Source of the DNA: Solen grandis
Taxonomy: Eukaryota; Mollusca; Bivalvia; Adapedonta; Solenidae
NCBI GenBank assembly: GCA_021229015.1
Contig: CM037783.1
Location: 9,371,324 to 9,435,323 of the forward strand
Length of the DNA: 64,000 bases
Reading direction: 5' to 3'
Of the stretch, positions 33,801 to 46,149 are shown piece by piece. Under the pieces are notes generated by a model. The model had not been told where the DNA came from and did no database searches. It saw only the letters and a list, made by a program, of their open reading frames with translations. The first letter of the stretch is position 1; every line of letters starts with the position of its first letter. The position numbers and the translations under genes are program-made.

Positions 33801-35409
33801 TAAAACTGTAAGCATATGCATTGCTGAAATCAAATATAAAATACAGCAAGGAGTAAGATGTATATTAGGTTAAACACTCGAAGCCCGGCTTTTACTAGAC
33901 TAGATATTGAATATCGAATAATTATGTCAAATCAAACTTCGCGCACCGGTCACGTCACGCTTCGCTACTTTTACCTCTGTCACCACACAAGTCACGTGAT
34001 GATAGTTGAAACCATGTGACCAACACTCTTAATCTTATAAATTAATATTATTTGATTTTATTTTTTACTTTTCTCCTACTAATGAATGTTATTTGCGTGA
34101 AATATAACGAAACTGATATGATATATTCAAAACTAAAGTCAAAAGTGACAAAAGTCAATCGGGCCTATATCAGCCGATTCTACTTGTGGTGGCAGTGGTT
34201 ATCGGCAACTGTAAGGGGAGGTAACTACTGCGGCGGAAATTGATGTCAAATGTGACTAGCCAAGGCTACTTATGTATTTATATTATGTGCCTGGTGTCTC
34301 CCTTTTGTTAGATGAAATTGACTTGTTTAAGACTAGAAGAGGAATTACGCATATAGAATAGTATAAGATGCATTAAATGGAAGATAACATATTTACAAAT
34401 CTTGACATTTTTATTTCATCTCGGCGTTAATGTTCTGATATAACAGTTAAATATAACCGTGCTGCAGTTCGACACACACTAAGATATGCGTATACGAGTA
34501 TGTTACCGTTATGTAACAACATAAAAGATGGTAATAGTTGAAAATAAGGACGTAAAATTAACTCCCATCCTTGATGAACCCATGTTAGAAAAAAACAACT
34601 TATATATAGAGGCAAGCACTAAGGCATATCGCTTATAACGCTTCTTCGCATTTTTCAATAAGGGTATAAGTTGTGCAATTTGACCGATAAGATTAACTTC
34701 TAGAAACTTTTCACAAAAAATCAACTTGTTGGGGTCTAAATTGTATTCTTCTTTCAGTTTTGACCTATGACATTGAATGTTTACTTTATACATGTATATG
34801 ACCTTAACCTTTTTGAATAAAAGGCTCTCATAAAAATCTTTCAAGCATATTTCATTTTTTTTTTCTAGCATAAAAAGTGTGATAATACAAATATTTAAAC
34901 GTGTTAGCTTTATTTTGGTACGGTACCATCTTTGGTTTTGTTTGAACGCGACCACTATACCACTTTATGCCGGCAGTTTCATAAACTAAAAACCTTGTCA
35001 AAAATGTTAGTTTTTAACATCCCACGTTGCAATACCTGTCCCGCTTCATCATTTTAGAACACGATTGTCATCCTATGAGTATCACACCAGAAACAAGCAA
35101 AATCATGAAATAAAGGTAATTACCCTCCGATACCTCAATCGTTTTAATTAAATTCCTTCTATAAAACATACGTAAATTATATAATTGACATTTTTGATTA
35201 TCAATAATATATGTTCAGCAAATGTTTTATATATTTATTTCCATTCCATGTATTATTAAGATTGAAACATAGCAAAATACACTACATGTACAGTATTTTA
35301 TAAAGCTAGACCATATTAAAGTGAAACCTCTGATCGAAACGAAACGTAAGAATTTTTATATGGTCAAAAACAATACAAAACGTCATAAGTTTTCAAAGTA
35401 AATGGTGCG

Positions 35410-35447
<38 letters not shown>

Positions 35448-35450
35448 GTT
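33801..35450. other. Non-coding; one unsupported open frame
   Basis: A CpG-bearing stretch at 33930-34030 ('cgcgcaccggtcacgtcacg', 'agtcacgtgatgatagt') shares 'gtcacgtgatgatagt' with 52285. A 148-codon minus-strand open frame at 34509-34955 has no family resemblance, no splice context and a Lys/Ile-rich composition; I do not call it a gene. Confidence 0.35.
35412..35444 (+). repeat. (GT)n microsatellite
   Basis: About 16 uninterrupted GT dinucleotides, directly beside the MITE that begins at 35451. Confidence 0.97.
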
Positions 35451-35628
35451 TAAGGTAATCCATCCATCATTAAATTCAATCATGGTCCTTCAGAACCATG
35501 AAAAGACTTCAGTGTCTATGCAAGCATTAATAGGTTATTCTGTGCAAAGTCTTTAAATACCTAATACAAAATTCTCACAATCACTTGAAGGATCATGATC
35601 ACAATTTAATGATAGATGGATTACCTTA
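35451..35628. mobile_element. MITE with about 38-bp inverted ends
   Basis: The left end TAAGGTAATCCATCCATCAT and the inverted right end TAAGGTAATCCATCTATCAT continue as imperfect inverted repeats ('taaattcaatcatggtcc'). It is 178 bp and has no coding capacity. The target duplication is unclear because of the flanking T-rich DNA. Confidence 0.7.
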
Positions 35629-36371
35629 CGGTTTTGGAACACTAATACATTACCTTCATTTTAAGAGCTATTTTTTTAACTGCTTCGAAACTGGGGATTG
35701 TGGGATTCAACCCATTAAGAACCTTTTTTTACTTTCTATTTTTCTCCTTGATCATTATTTCTGTGTCACCATGTTCATATTTAGAAAGAATAAAGTGTTT
35801 TAATTATTTGTTTAGGTATATAAGAGTCGCGTACTCAGGTAAAACGACGTTTCAATATATGCACTTGCTTCCCTTAGTGAATATTAAATTTTAAACACCG
35901 TAGAAAAAAAAAAGAGTTCATAATTGAGAAATAAAATGTTGCAAATTTTGAAGCAAGTCCCATGATTGTGCTTTCAATATGTTACAGACAGTACGCATTT
36001 AAATATTCAGGATGTTTATAAACTCTGGAAGTTACAACTTGTAAAAATAGTTTGACTTTACCATTTTTGTCTAATATATCAAGCTTTCGGTACATTAAAT
36101 TGCTTTTGTGATTCTTAACAACATACATAAGAGTTTAAGAACCTCATGTGCATAAAATGATAATGCCATTTTGATAAGCTACATCCATATGTTGACGATA
36201 TTTTGAATAATGTTAGTGATATATTTTCACTTTAAATACCTACAACTTGTATCATATCAATGTTAAGAGGACCATATGGAAGAAAGTAAAGATATATCAA
36301 ATTTATTATTAATGTTTACATGAAAAATTATTCAAATCTTGACTTGCACGAATTTCAGAGAGAATGAGAGA

Positions 36372-36655
36372 GAAAAGGCGCCTTGGTCCAGTGATAACAT
36401 GAATTTGGATCCGAAGGTCGTGGCTTCGAACTCCAACTGGGGCAAGGAGTTAGTATGGCATTTCAAGGGGCAAAGTACTGGTCTAACCCAAGAACCACCG
36501 AGAGGGACTTGTATAATTTGTAAGAACGTTTTCCAATCAACGTACACACAAAAAAGCCAAGAGCTTTCCAGGATTATAGAGTCCTTTTTGTTTTCCCGTC
36601 ATGAACCAGACCGTCTTAGACGGGGACTTCGAATATTCTTACCAAGCCTGTAGTA
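36372..36655 (+). mobile_element. Possible tRNA-derived SINE
   Basis: 'cgccttggtccagtgataac' resembles an A box and 'ggcttcgaactcc', about 40 bp on, a B box. The rest is not related to SINE families A-C and no second copy is in the window. The 104-codon open frame across it is not supported as a gene. Confidence 0.42.
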
Positions 36656-36659
36656 GATT

Positions 36660-39600
36660 CCATTAATTTCATGGTTTTATTGTTGTTATTTTTTAACAAG
36701 TTATAGTTAAGATACTAAAAGTGACATATTGCCAGATATGAAAACACTTCAAAGAGGGTTGTCTAGAGCGGATACACATTTTTTTGTTTTAGCAGTGAAA
36801 ATAATTTGAGCCCCGCCTTTTCCCGTCCATGGTCAACCACTCATAAACAGTATCACAAACAAAGTTCTTTTGTATAAACCAGATCAACCACTGACTACCT
36901 ATAACCCAAGTGTAGCTACTGGAAATCATGTAAGACCCGGGGTAAGAATATATCTACACACGCTAGAAAGGTCAATTGTCTAGTTGCCCCCACCCCGCCG
37001 ACAGAAAACCTCTGCATCTGTTCCTGAAAGTTAAACCTCTACCTCATATAGACCCTTGCTGACGTATTGGCAAACTAAACATAACCATGCTGTCAGATCA
37101 GGGTCTACTCTAGCTGCTCATAAAAACATTGTACAACACGGCAGGAAAAAAACTGTTTCATGTACCGTTTAAAGTTCAGTAAATTAATATTCATTCAGTC
37201 ATGAATATTAATGAGGTTAAATGAAAAGCATCATACATTAAAGATGTGAAAAAGTGTATTCTGGTGTGTTTTTAGGGGTTGTGTGTCTACATTTATGTAT
37301 GGTCGGGAAATTTTAGAGGGAGCGCGCGCCGGGTGCCCCTCCCTCTGAATCCATCTGTGGTCCATATATATATATAATGTTTTCAGAATCATTGAGTTAC
37401 TTTAAGAAAACTCAAGTTGTAAATAATATATACAACTTTCTGATTCACATTCCTAAAAAACAATCAAATTTCACACATTCCCAATTCATGTAAAAGTCAA
37501 TGGTTAAATACCAATTTCATGGAAATATCTGTTCCGTATCTTGGTATGTGATTGCAGCTATAAAATATATATTCACATCATATTGATTTCACTATGTTTG
37601 TATTGTCTCCGCATGCCATTGTAAATGTTGATGTTTATGGTGATGGGCCGAGTGTCTAAGCCTATAATAAAATCATGTTCTGTTATGTTCTATAAAATGC
37701 ATTTTTCATACAATATGATTGACATACATCGACGATTACATGAAATTATCATTTATTACCATGGACAAGGAACAAAATTTCAATGTTAATTACATTCGAA
37801 ATGAAAATGTTCATTGCATTGTTTAGTTTGTCCCACGAACTGTGATCATGTTACGGTCTGACATATGTAGAATATGATTTACCAAAAGGATGTTTTGACA
37901 TTTCAAAGTAAAGATGTACGAGATAGATTGAGCCTTATTTTAACCATAGCATGTAGATAACTGATGCTCTTTTATGAACTTGTATAAAAAGTACACGCCT
38001 TTGAATAGATTTATTAAAGTAAATCACCCATACGAATTTCTCCGCCACGTTTCTCATCATTGTATATTGTATATATTAGTTATCATATACTTTAAATTAA
38101 AATGATGTTCTATATGTTGTACACATTGATAATACGATGATAATGCATTTGATTGAGTTAAAACTGACTATCTGCAGTCAATATTGGATGTACGTATCCC
38201 AAATGCATCGTCGAAAGTCTATTTTAGAAGTAATATTCGTAATGTTTGTGGTCTGCCAGTAGAATGTCTAAATTAATGTGTTTCTTTTTTTCTATATAAA
38301 ACAAGGAATCAAACACTCGCAGTAGTAAATAGTATTTTAATTAATTATCATATGTATATATGCATTCAGCTTACGTGCACTTCGAAACAGTTCCTCAACT
38401 TTTGCAGAGCACCACCCGCTATTTTCCCACAGAGTCACATGCAAACATATGCTTAATGTAATGCTATGTACCTGAAAGGAAAGCGTTAGCTATCCATCAT
38501 TTGTACGCATAGTGTTTGTCAAAATTAAAGACAAGAGACTCAAAAATGAGTTAAAACGATTTGGCCAAGTCCTGTCATTATTTGAAATTAAATTTTAAAA
38601 AAAAACCATAACAGCAACATCGTCATATCCTATCCTTAAAAGTATCCCATTTAGGAAACAGGAATATTTGAATTATCAAAGTTCTGAATTTAGCTGACTT
38701 TAAATTTTAAGGTCTTTTTTCGCACTTTCTATATTGATTAATTCACAGTATTGAAGATCCGAAAGGCTTAATTTTGGTAACTGGTAGTCAGTTTGGTACA
38801 TAACCAATACAATTGCACAGAGTCCACGTGATCTTAGGGCATAAAGGGCGTAGCTTGTTGCGGCGGCAACTAATTTAGCCATGTTTTGTATGTAGCTTTA
38901 TATAGCTCACTTTTAGCCATCACTTGCACTGTCAATCAAACGTAAGAGGAGTCGGTTCCGTGGCCTTTTTTCGAATAGGACAGCAGTATTTCAGTGCTTT
39001 TTAGTTTAATTGCACCCTTATCTGATATTGTAGCTAATATGAAATGAATATTGCACTGAGAAACTTGACCGGATTGAAGTAGAGAAAGGATTGAAATAGA
39101 TGCTATTAATGGGATAAGGACAACTGTTAACATTTGATGCACCATTTCAAGTTTTCAATATGTCAGGCGGGCATTTTTCATATAGACAATAACCTCTATG
39201 AAGGATTGGTACTCGCCATCCATCTATTTTCAGACTCAATGACTTAAGAAAATAACTAATTTATCATCAAATAAATGACGGTTATGGTCGGTAGCAGTGA
39301 AAGACTCTATCGATTTATTTAAAATACAGGAGCATGACAATGACGGCAGTTAGTGGAAAGATTCTTTAGCGGACAACATGAAGCAACTACTTTATACTCA
39401 GAAAATCTTTTTGAGAGAAAAAATCACGAGTCAAATACTCCTCACTAAAAACTAATGATTAAATGATAATCTGATTCTGGGTGTTCACTGCTGACTGAAA
39501 TCTTTGGCTGGGTAATAGGTTTGGTATGACTATTACTATTTAACAGATCATAATTGGAGTATGTCATAATACAAGGTGACTGAGTTGATTGACTTCAACT

Positions 39601-39671
39601 GTCAAGTGTGATTTCTTTAACCAGGTCCCTGTCACTGTAGCAATGATCTACGGGACGGTCTATGACACTCA
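36660..39671. other. Long non-coding stretch
   Basis: No gene seen. At 37031-37060 'ttaaacctctacctcatata' 'gacccttgctgacg' resembles the left end of the TTAA MITE family (TTAA + CCCTTTCCCTCATATAGAC), so a decayed copy may start there. A C/G-rich patch at 37310-37345 ('gggagcgcgcgccgggtgcc') stands out. Confidence 0.4.
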
Positions 39672-40647
39672 CACTGCACGAAATTTGGGATTTACTTGGG
39701 AATTAAATGCCAAGTAAACTACACCTGCATTTGGAATGCAAGCACATGGAAGTGAATTTAATTGTACTTAAATCAGCAAATTTACTTGGAATTTAGTAAG
39801 CATTTAATTTTTTATCAAATTCCCAAATTTACTGTACATTTACTTCCAATACAACATTCCATTAAATGTCATATATCATTGAATTTACGGACTACCAAAA
39901 TTCACAAAATGTATGTCATTTATATATTTCAATTGAATAATTTAACCAAATTGGTGACCTGCAGGTGGTGAGCAAATGCATTCCTGCTGTTTTCTAACAA
40001 GGATATAAAACAAATTAAGAATGTATGTTGAAATAGTTTTTATTCAAGGTGACAAAATTTTGCACAAAATAAATACACGTATACAACCCACAGTGACTAA
40101 CATAAGAACTGTCAATTGCCGATTGTTACAGAATAGTGTCAAACCAGCAATATTCAGTCCAACTAACAAGCAAGTTGAAAATATTTTTGTAAAATAGAAG
40201 AGTCCAAAGTTTGTGAAAGAACAATAAATATCCTGTTGTTGACTCGATGGCAAACACACTGAATGTCCAACTTGCTTATTTTTTTACAAAATGTTACAAT
40301 CTCAACATCACAGCATTTACAATTAAAGGGGTTTGTTTTTTGAGGAAGTTAGGTTATATTCCAATAAGTTGTTACAATGGTGTTAGTACAAATAAGCTTA
40401 ATTATGGAAGCATTGTGGACTTCAATGCATGTAACAAATGAATTCATGTCATTTTCAATGTTCCATGTACACAAAGTTTGTCTGCAACATCTTATTCGTA
40501 ACTGACGTTTCAGTGAGAAACATTCTCTTTCTCTCTTAGAAATAAGATGCCCATGAGGGCCCGAGTCTCTCTACTGTCAACCATTTCAGTAACTTTTTAT
40601 TCTACTAAGCAGAACTACTGTATAGAGTAGAATGAAAAGGAAACAGA

Positions 40648-41225
40648 AACAAGAGGGCCATGATGGCCCTGAATAGCTCACCTGATTATAAATGAGCAAC
40701 ACGTTGGATTTTTCATAGTGACCTACTTTTTGACCCCACAATACCCACTTCGAGCTTGTCCAAGATTTTATGGAAACAGACATTCCGACCAAGTTTCATG
40801 AAGATATGGCCAAACATGTGGCCTCTAGAGTATTAACAAGGTTTTTTCTAAGATTTGATTTCATGACCTACTTTTTGACCCCACATGACCCAATTTCAAA
40901 CTTGTTCAAGATTTTATGGAAAGAAACATTCTGACCAAGCTTCATAAAGATTGGGCCAAAAATGTGGCCTCTACAGTGTTAACAAGGTTTTTCTAAGATT
41001 TGACCTCATGACCTACTTTTTGACCCCACATGACCCAATTTCGAACTTGTCCAGGATTTTATGGAGAAAAAAAATCTGACCAAGCTTCATAAATATGGCC
41101 TCTAAGTGTTAACAAGGTTTTTCTAAGATTTGACCTCATGACCTACTTTTTGACCCCACATGACCCAATTTCGAACTTGTCCAGGATTTTATGGAGAAAA
41201 ATCTGACCAAGTTATGAAGATTAAT
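40648..41225 (+). repeat. Family D repeat, copy with about 143-bp internal tandem
   Basis: The head is 'aacaagagggccatgatggc' 'cctgaatagctcacctg'. Four units follow with 'catgacctactttttgaccc' at 40719, 40862, 41008 and 41128. The last is about 25 bp shorter because 'tcataaagattgggccaaaa' is lost. Confidence 0.75.
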
Positions 41226-41369
41226 TGACCATGACGACAAGAAAAATTGTCAACTTTATGATTTCACAACTGTACACTTCAGTACATGTAGTTTCAAATC
41301 ATCGAACTTCCTTACTTGCCATGGCTGATTATTCACAACTTCTGAAGGTAGATCTAAACGGAGCACTAC

Positions 41370-41960
41370 AAATTATTTTTTTTATCATTTTATATAGGAT
41401 TTATGTTTATAATGATACAAACAATCAGTGCAAGTTTCAAAAGAATTTGATGGAAAATATTGACATATAAAACAAGAAAAAGTTAATGAAAATTTCAAAT
41501 GCTCCTCTTCCCATGTATTACATAATTTATTCATTTTCTATAGGTTTAATCTTTAAGATCATACAAACAATCTGTTGTCGTGTTGTTGTATTGGGGTTTA
41601 CCATCGCTGTAATAGTATTTCAATCATATAGCGACGTCCAGCTAATTACAGGTGGAGGAAGACCCCGAGTACACAGAAGTACCCGGGTAGAACCACTGAC
41701 CTACCGCAAGCCAGCTGGAAGGCTTCCTCACATGAAAAATCTGAAGTCCCTACCGGGATTCGAACCCACAATATGTGCAATTTCAAAGAATTCGATGAAA
41801 AATGTGGACTGAATCACGTTTACAAAAAATTCAAATGGCTCCTTTTCCAACAATCTTTGATGAATTGTTTTCATTTTCAAAAGAGTTAACCCTTAACATG
41901 ATACAAATGATCTTTGCAAGATTCCAAAGAATCAGGAGAAAAATTTGGGCTTTATTGTGT
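41370..41960 (+). repeat. Three tandem units, the middle one SINE-filled
   Basis: Units near 41390, 41545 (resuming at 41768) and 41880 share 'gatacaaacaatc', 'tgcaagtttcaaagaatt' and 'gatgaaaaat'. A family-B SINE sits inside the middle one. Confidence 0.7.
41575..41767 (-). mobile_element. SINE family B, copy 2
   Basis: Minus orientation, flanked by 'acaatctg' (41567-41574) and 'acaatatg' (41768-41775), an 8-bp near-identical duplication. It ends in the inverted B box 'gggattcgaaccc', so the A-box part of the head is missing (5' truncation). Confidence 0.85.
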
Positions 41961-41973
41961 ACATGAAAAAATG

Positions 41974-42123
41974 TTAACGAAGACCCTTCTTATTCTTTGC
42001 CCGGGTTGTTTGGAGCTGGGAGGCTTTGCTGTCTGGCTCCCCCATGTACGTATCTGTCCCTGGTGAGCACCAAGTCAGCCTCTTAACAACAAAGAACTCC
42101 TCCTCGTCTGAAACTACCTCCTC
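41974..42123 (-). pseudogene. C-terminal coding fragment, unknown protein
   Basis: A minus-strand frame preceded by TAG (42124-42126) reads 'EEVVSDEEEFFVVKRLTWCS', continues with Ser/Gln/Lys-rich sequence ('SKASQLQTTRAKNKKGLR') and stops at TAA 41974-41976. An acidic patch followed by 'KRLTW' and a basic tail looks like a real C-terminus and recalls the ends of some invertebrate transposase-associated proteins. The same frame is open upstream of the TAG ('RTPVRRDRR'), so the TAG may be a mutation rather than a splice border. Confidence 0.35.
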
Positions 42124-42679
42124 CTACCTTCTGTCTCTCCTCACTGGTGTACGACAACTTTCTCTTCAAGGCCTGCTGCCTGCCAATCATTTTCTGAAAG
42201 ATATTTTGACATCAATGACAATTTGTAGCCTGTTTTGTCTATAAAATTTATCAATAACTTTGGATGTTTAAAGTTCTAAACTGTATGGTATATGTGCACA
42301 TAATTGAGCTGGCAAGCAAAACTGAGTCTATATTCGGAGATAAATCTGTAGTATGTCTCATAGGCCCAATTTGTGTGAGAAGCAGTCTGGTTAGTGGATC
42401 TTCAGCAGTTGACCCTTACTAGCATTTGCTGCACAGGTTTTCTGAGCATATGCTGGTCATAGATGTCAGAAATCCCAATATGGACGAATTAATAAGATTT
42501 CATTTCTGTGCTTTCTGAACAACTACTGTATATTCAAATAGCTAATAAATTCTGGACCTTACACTTTAAAAAAGAAAAGGGCCATAAGTCGCTTCCACAA
42601 CACTTCCTACTCTGACAAGGAGATGAGCAAAAACAATACAAGGAAACACTGCACAGTTAAACTCTTTAAAGAAGCATAC

Positions 42680-42778
42680 CCTTCTTCTTCTCTCAAACCC
42701 AGCCATTTTCTTCTTGTGGGACTGTTTTGCCGGACGCTCATCACTGGTCATTTTCCTTTGTACTGCGACAATACCTCT
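42680..42778 (-). CDS. Candidate 99-nt exon, basic peptide
   Basis: Minus strand, acceptor 'cagctgctatag|AGAGG', donor 'AGAAGAAGG|GTATGC', 33 codons, phase 0 at both ends. The peptide is very basic ('QSHKKKMAGFERRRR'), perhaps a nuclear localisation stretch. Its phase agrees with the candidate exon at 45990-46076. Confidence 0.35.
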
Positions 42779-43584
42779 CTATAGCAGCTGAATAAAACAA
42801 ATGTTTACTGTTAATTATGCACAAACATTATTGAATCTGAGAATGTCCAAATTAAAAAAAAAATTAAAAAAAATTAACACTACCATATATATATGTTCGG
42901 ATATTGTTTCAAAACTGTCAGGTTAAATTAAAAGCCCCTGCAAGCTCAGTTGGTAGAAATCCATCCCCACCCTGGCCGACACTGTAATAACATGCAATAA
43001 TTTTTCTTGTATTACACACAAACAATACTTTGAAAAATGTAAAGCATTTCAATGCAATATACATTACCTTTTTAATTACCCCAAGCCTGTTGGTTGTACT
43101 GGTTCTACCCAAGAAGATCATAATTAATTCAGTGAATAAATAACTTATTGTGTGCCATTCTAATATGTTAGGATTATTATCAGTTTTAGTTTCTGAAAGT
43201 CTTACACACAGGTACAGTTTCTTGTTAGGCTATACTTTCCAATGAACCGATTCAATCGAACCGAATTGGGTGCATGTCTAATATTTTGCATGTGTGATTG
43301 TTAATATGTCAAAGCCAGATTTACATGAATATTTATCAGTTTTAGAATAAAAAAAAAAATTGGGTAAACTAAAATGACAATCCAGATGCTTGAATGGGCA
43401 ATCCAAAAGTTCCTTGATCCTTTATTTTTGGTATCAGCCAACTATTAACTTGAACAAACATAACATGTACATAATTATATATCTATGATAATACTATTTT
43501 AATCTTCATCTAAGAATCAAGATCCTGAACCTTGCAGCTTCAGGTATTATGATATTGTAGATTTCCTCTTATAACCCAAACATC

Positions 43585-43935
43585 GACATAGGCAGACATT
43601 GTTGTGTGAGGTACAGGGCGATACACCCTCCCATCACACCCATAAACATTCTGAGACGGTGTCAGGCAAGACATTGTTGTGTGAGGTACAGGGCGATACA
43701 CCCTCCCATCACACCCCTTATCTTTCTGAAACTGTTGGACAAGATATGATGTGTGAGGTACAGGGCGATACACCCTCCCATCACACCCCTTTTCTTTCTG
43801 AAACTGTTGGACAAGATATGATGTGTGAGGTACAGGGCGATACACCCTCCCATCACACCCTTAATGTTCTGAGATAGTGTCGGACAAGACATTTGTGAGG
43901 TACAAGGCCATACACTCCCCCCACCCCCATCACAA
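43585..43935 (+). repeat. 72-bp minisatellite, about 5 copies
   Basis: Units begin at about 43601, 43676, 43748, 43820 and 43890, each with 'gtgtgaggtacagggcgata' and 'caccctcccatcacaccc'. Periods are 75, 72, 72 and 70 bp. The 72-bp units keep frames open on both strands. Confidence 0.95.
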
Positions 43936-44499
43936 CCAAAATGTTCTGGGGCAGTGTTTGGCAGTACTTAACATGTGAGAAAGACAGGCTATAACAATGC
44001 AGTAATAAATGTACAATTGGTCTGAAAAAAGGGGGTCTATAGTTACTTTCTCTAGCTCAAAAGAGGGAATATTCTAGCGGGACATAAGTACCAAAGCATA
44101 TATAGAATGTAGAACTATTACTGGAAGTAATTAATACCCCCATTTTAAATTATGTTGTCATAGTTTATTTTTGCTTCCTTGTCTTCATTAATAATCTAAT
44201 AAATAACATTTATGATGAAGGCAACCATTCTGAAACTAAGAATTAAGTTTCAAATTTTTTTAAAAGCTGTATGCTCATCGATTTTTTGTCACACTTAGAC
44301 ATATTAATTTAAATCGGTAACAAAAATAGAGTATATATAAACAATATGTAATTATTTGCAAGCATTGCATGAAGCAAATGGTCCCGATTGTATTTAACAA
44401 TGCAGATAAGGCTGTCGCAGTCGCATCTGCAGCCTTTCACTGCAGCTGACAAGAACTTTTAAAGAAATGCAAGCACAATGACTATTTGACTATTTTTTT

Positions 44500-44750
44500 T
44501 TAGTTTACCATCACTTTGACAGTATTTCAGTCATATAGCGACGTCCAGCTAATTACAGGTGGAGGAAGACCCCGAATGCAAGGAGGCATCCGGGTTGAAC
44601 CACCGACCTACCGCAAGCCAGCTGGAAGGCTTCCTCACATGAAAATCCGAATGACCTTGCCGGGATTCGAAACCAACGCAAAAAGGGGCTGAGTGAGTGT
44701 TAAAGTCATCGACTTTACCCTCTTGGCCACATAGGCCCCCGCAAGCACAA
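44500..44750 (-). mobile_element. SINE family B, copy 3 (with tRNA head)
   Basis: The plus strand begins 'tagtttaccatcactttgac' and ends with the inverted head: 'gggattcgaaaccaacgc', then 'accctcttggccacataggc'. Read inverted this gives 'gcctatgtggccaagagggt', a tRNA-like A-box region. This copy therefore defines the full family-B head. Confidence 0.82.
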
Positions 44751-45074
44751 TGAGGAAAAAACAAAAATAAAAAATATTTATTTTATCATTAAATATGGTT
44801 GGTATCATTACATTATCAAATCAAGTGTTAAATAAAGGCGACCTACCGACCCATATATATATATATATATTTATTAAAGATGTGAAGTCATCATCGTAGA
44901 AAAACAAGAAGCTTAAACGCAAAGGTAACTCTAAGGTGTGACAGACAGATGCACAGACCGAAAATCTACATGCCCCCCAATGGAGTTGGTGGGGCATAAA
45001 AACATATCTGAAAGGGGAAAATCAGATAAAGCAAAATAATGATCAAACCCATGGCCAAGGATCAAGACTAGACT

Positions 45075-45275
45075 ATTTGAGTTAACTGTCGCTCCGACAG
45101 TATTTCAGTCATATAGCGACGTCCAGCTAATTACAGGTGGAGGAAGACCTCGAATGCACGGAGACATCCGGGTAGAACCACCAACCTACCGCAAGCCAGC
45201 TTGAAGGACCAGGGATCAAACCCACAGCTTCCCATTCTCGAGGGAAAACACCCTTACCACTGGGGACAGTATGCA
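45075..45275 (-). mobile_element. SINE family B, copy 4
   Basis: Body as in copy 3 ('tatagcgacgtccagctaat', 'ctaccgcaagccagctt'), but the head is different: 'accagggatcaaacccacag' and 'gggaaaacacccttaccact'. It may be a chimera of family-B body with another tRNA-like head, or a strongly diverged one. Confidence 0.72.
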
Positions 45276-45989
45276 AGGAAAACTGTCTTTTTAATAATTG
45301 ATCAAAATACAGCTGGAATGGATGTTCTTACTATAAATATGCACTTCATAATTTTTGGGGTTACAAATTTAACCTTCAGTGTTCTTCAACAGGGATCCAG
45401 TGGTTTTCTCGACATCGGTCACTGATGACACCATTAGCACATCATGTTGAAACACAACACCACAAAAGCATCTTTTCAGCATCATCCATGATCCTGTTGA
45501 AAAAAAAATGAATATACAGTCTAACCTGCCTTAAGCAGTCAGTCAAGGGACCAAAAGAAATTGGTGGTCAATAAATTAAATAGACGTTAAATATATAACA
45601 AATGCTAGTTTAGTAAATTTGCAACTGACTGTTAAATCCAGTTTATCCGCTTAATACAAGTGACCACTAGTACATGTTCAACTGTATGTGTATGTGTGCA
45701 ATCAATACAAAAATATGCATTATGCACATAAGATTAAAGGAATGATTTGCAATTAAACACAAGCTGCAATACTTGACATATACCAATTAACTACCATGGA
45801 ATAGGTAAGGGTAGTAGCATTGAGGATGTCTCATGTTGCTCTTTGATATGCAACAATTTAGTTTTCAAGAATTTTACATTTATTTCTTTGACACTATAAA
45901 TATCATTTCAAACTGAAAAAAAAAATTGCAAAGTTCCTAAGAAATTCTTTTTTTCTCTCCAAAAATGTATTTATAATAAGAGTGGTAAC

Positions 45990-46076
45990 CTGCTTTAAAT
46001 CAGCATGATCCAAATATGCGTTGTTTTCAAAGTGGACCAAAACATGGTAGAACATGTTGCTACAGCAAGGCTGTTT
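45990..46076 (-). CDS. Candidate 87-nt exon, unknown protein
   Basis: Minus strand, strong acceptor 'aacttttttcttcaccag|AAACAG' and donor 'TTAAAGCAG|GTTACC', 29 codons, phase 0 at both ends: 'CCSNMFYHVLVHFENNAYLD'. The composition is coding-like. No domain recognised. Confidence 0.38.
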
Positions 46077-46149
46077 CTGGTGAAGAAAAAAGTTAAATAA
46101 ATCAAATGTCATTTCATTAAAGCCATGACAATTGCTATAATACAGGCTC

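Noticed and set aside
34509..34955. 148-codon minus-strand gene
   Set aside because: No family resemblance, low-complexity Lys/Ile-rich composition, no splice or promoter context.
36339..36653. 104-codon gene
   Set aside because: It spans tRNA-like A and B boxes, so it is more likely a SINE; composition is not protein-like.
37031..37110. Fourth TTAA MITE copy
   Set aside because: Only the first about 30 bp resemble the family end; no matching right end found.
45387..45497. Exon on the minus strand after a strong acceptor ('tttttcaacag|GATCATGG')
   Set aside because: Only phase 1 is open and this does not fit the phase-0 candidate exons nearby; left out until there is transcript evidence.
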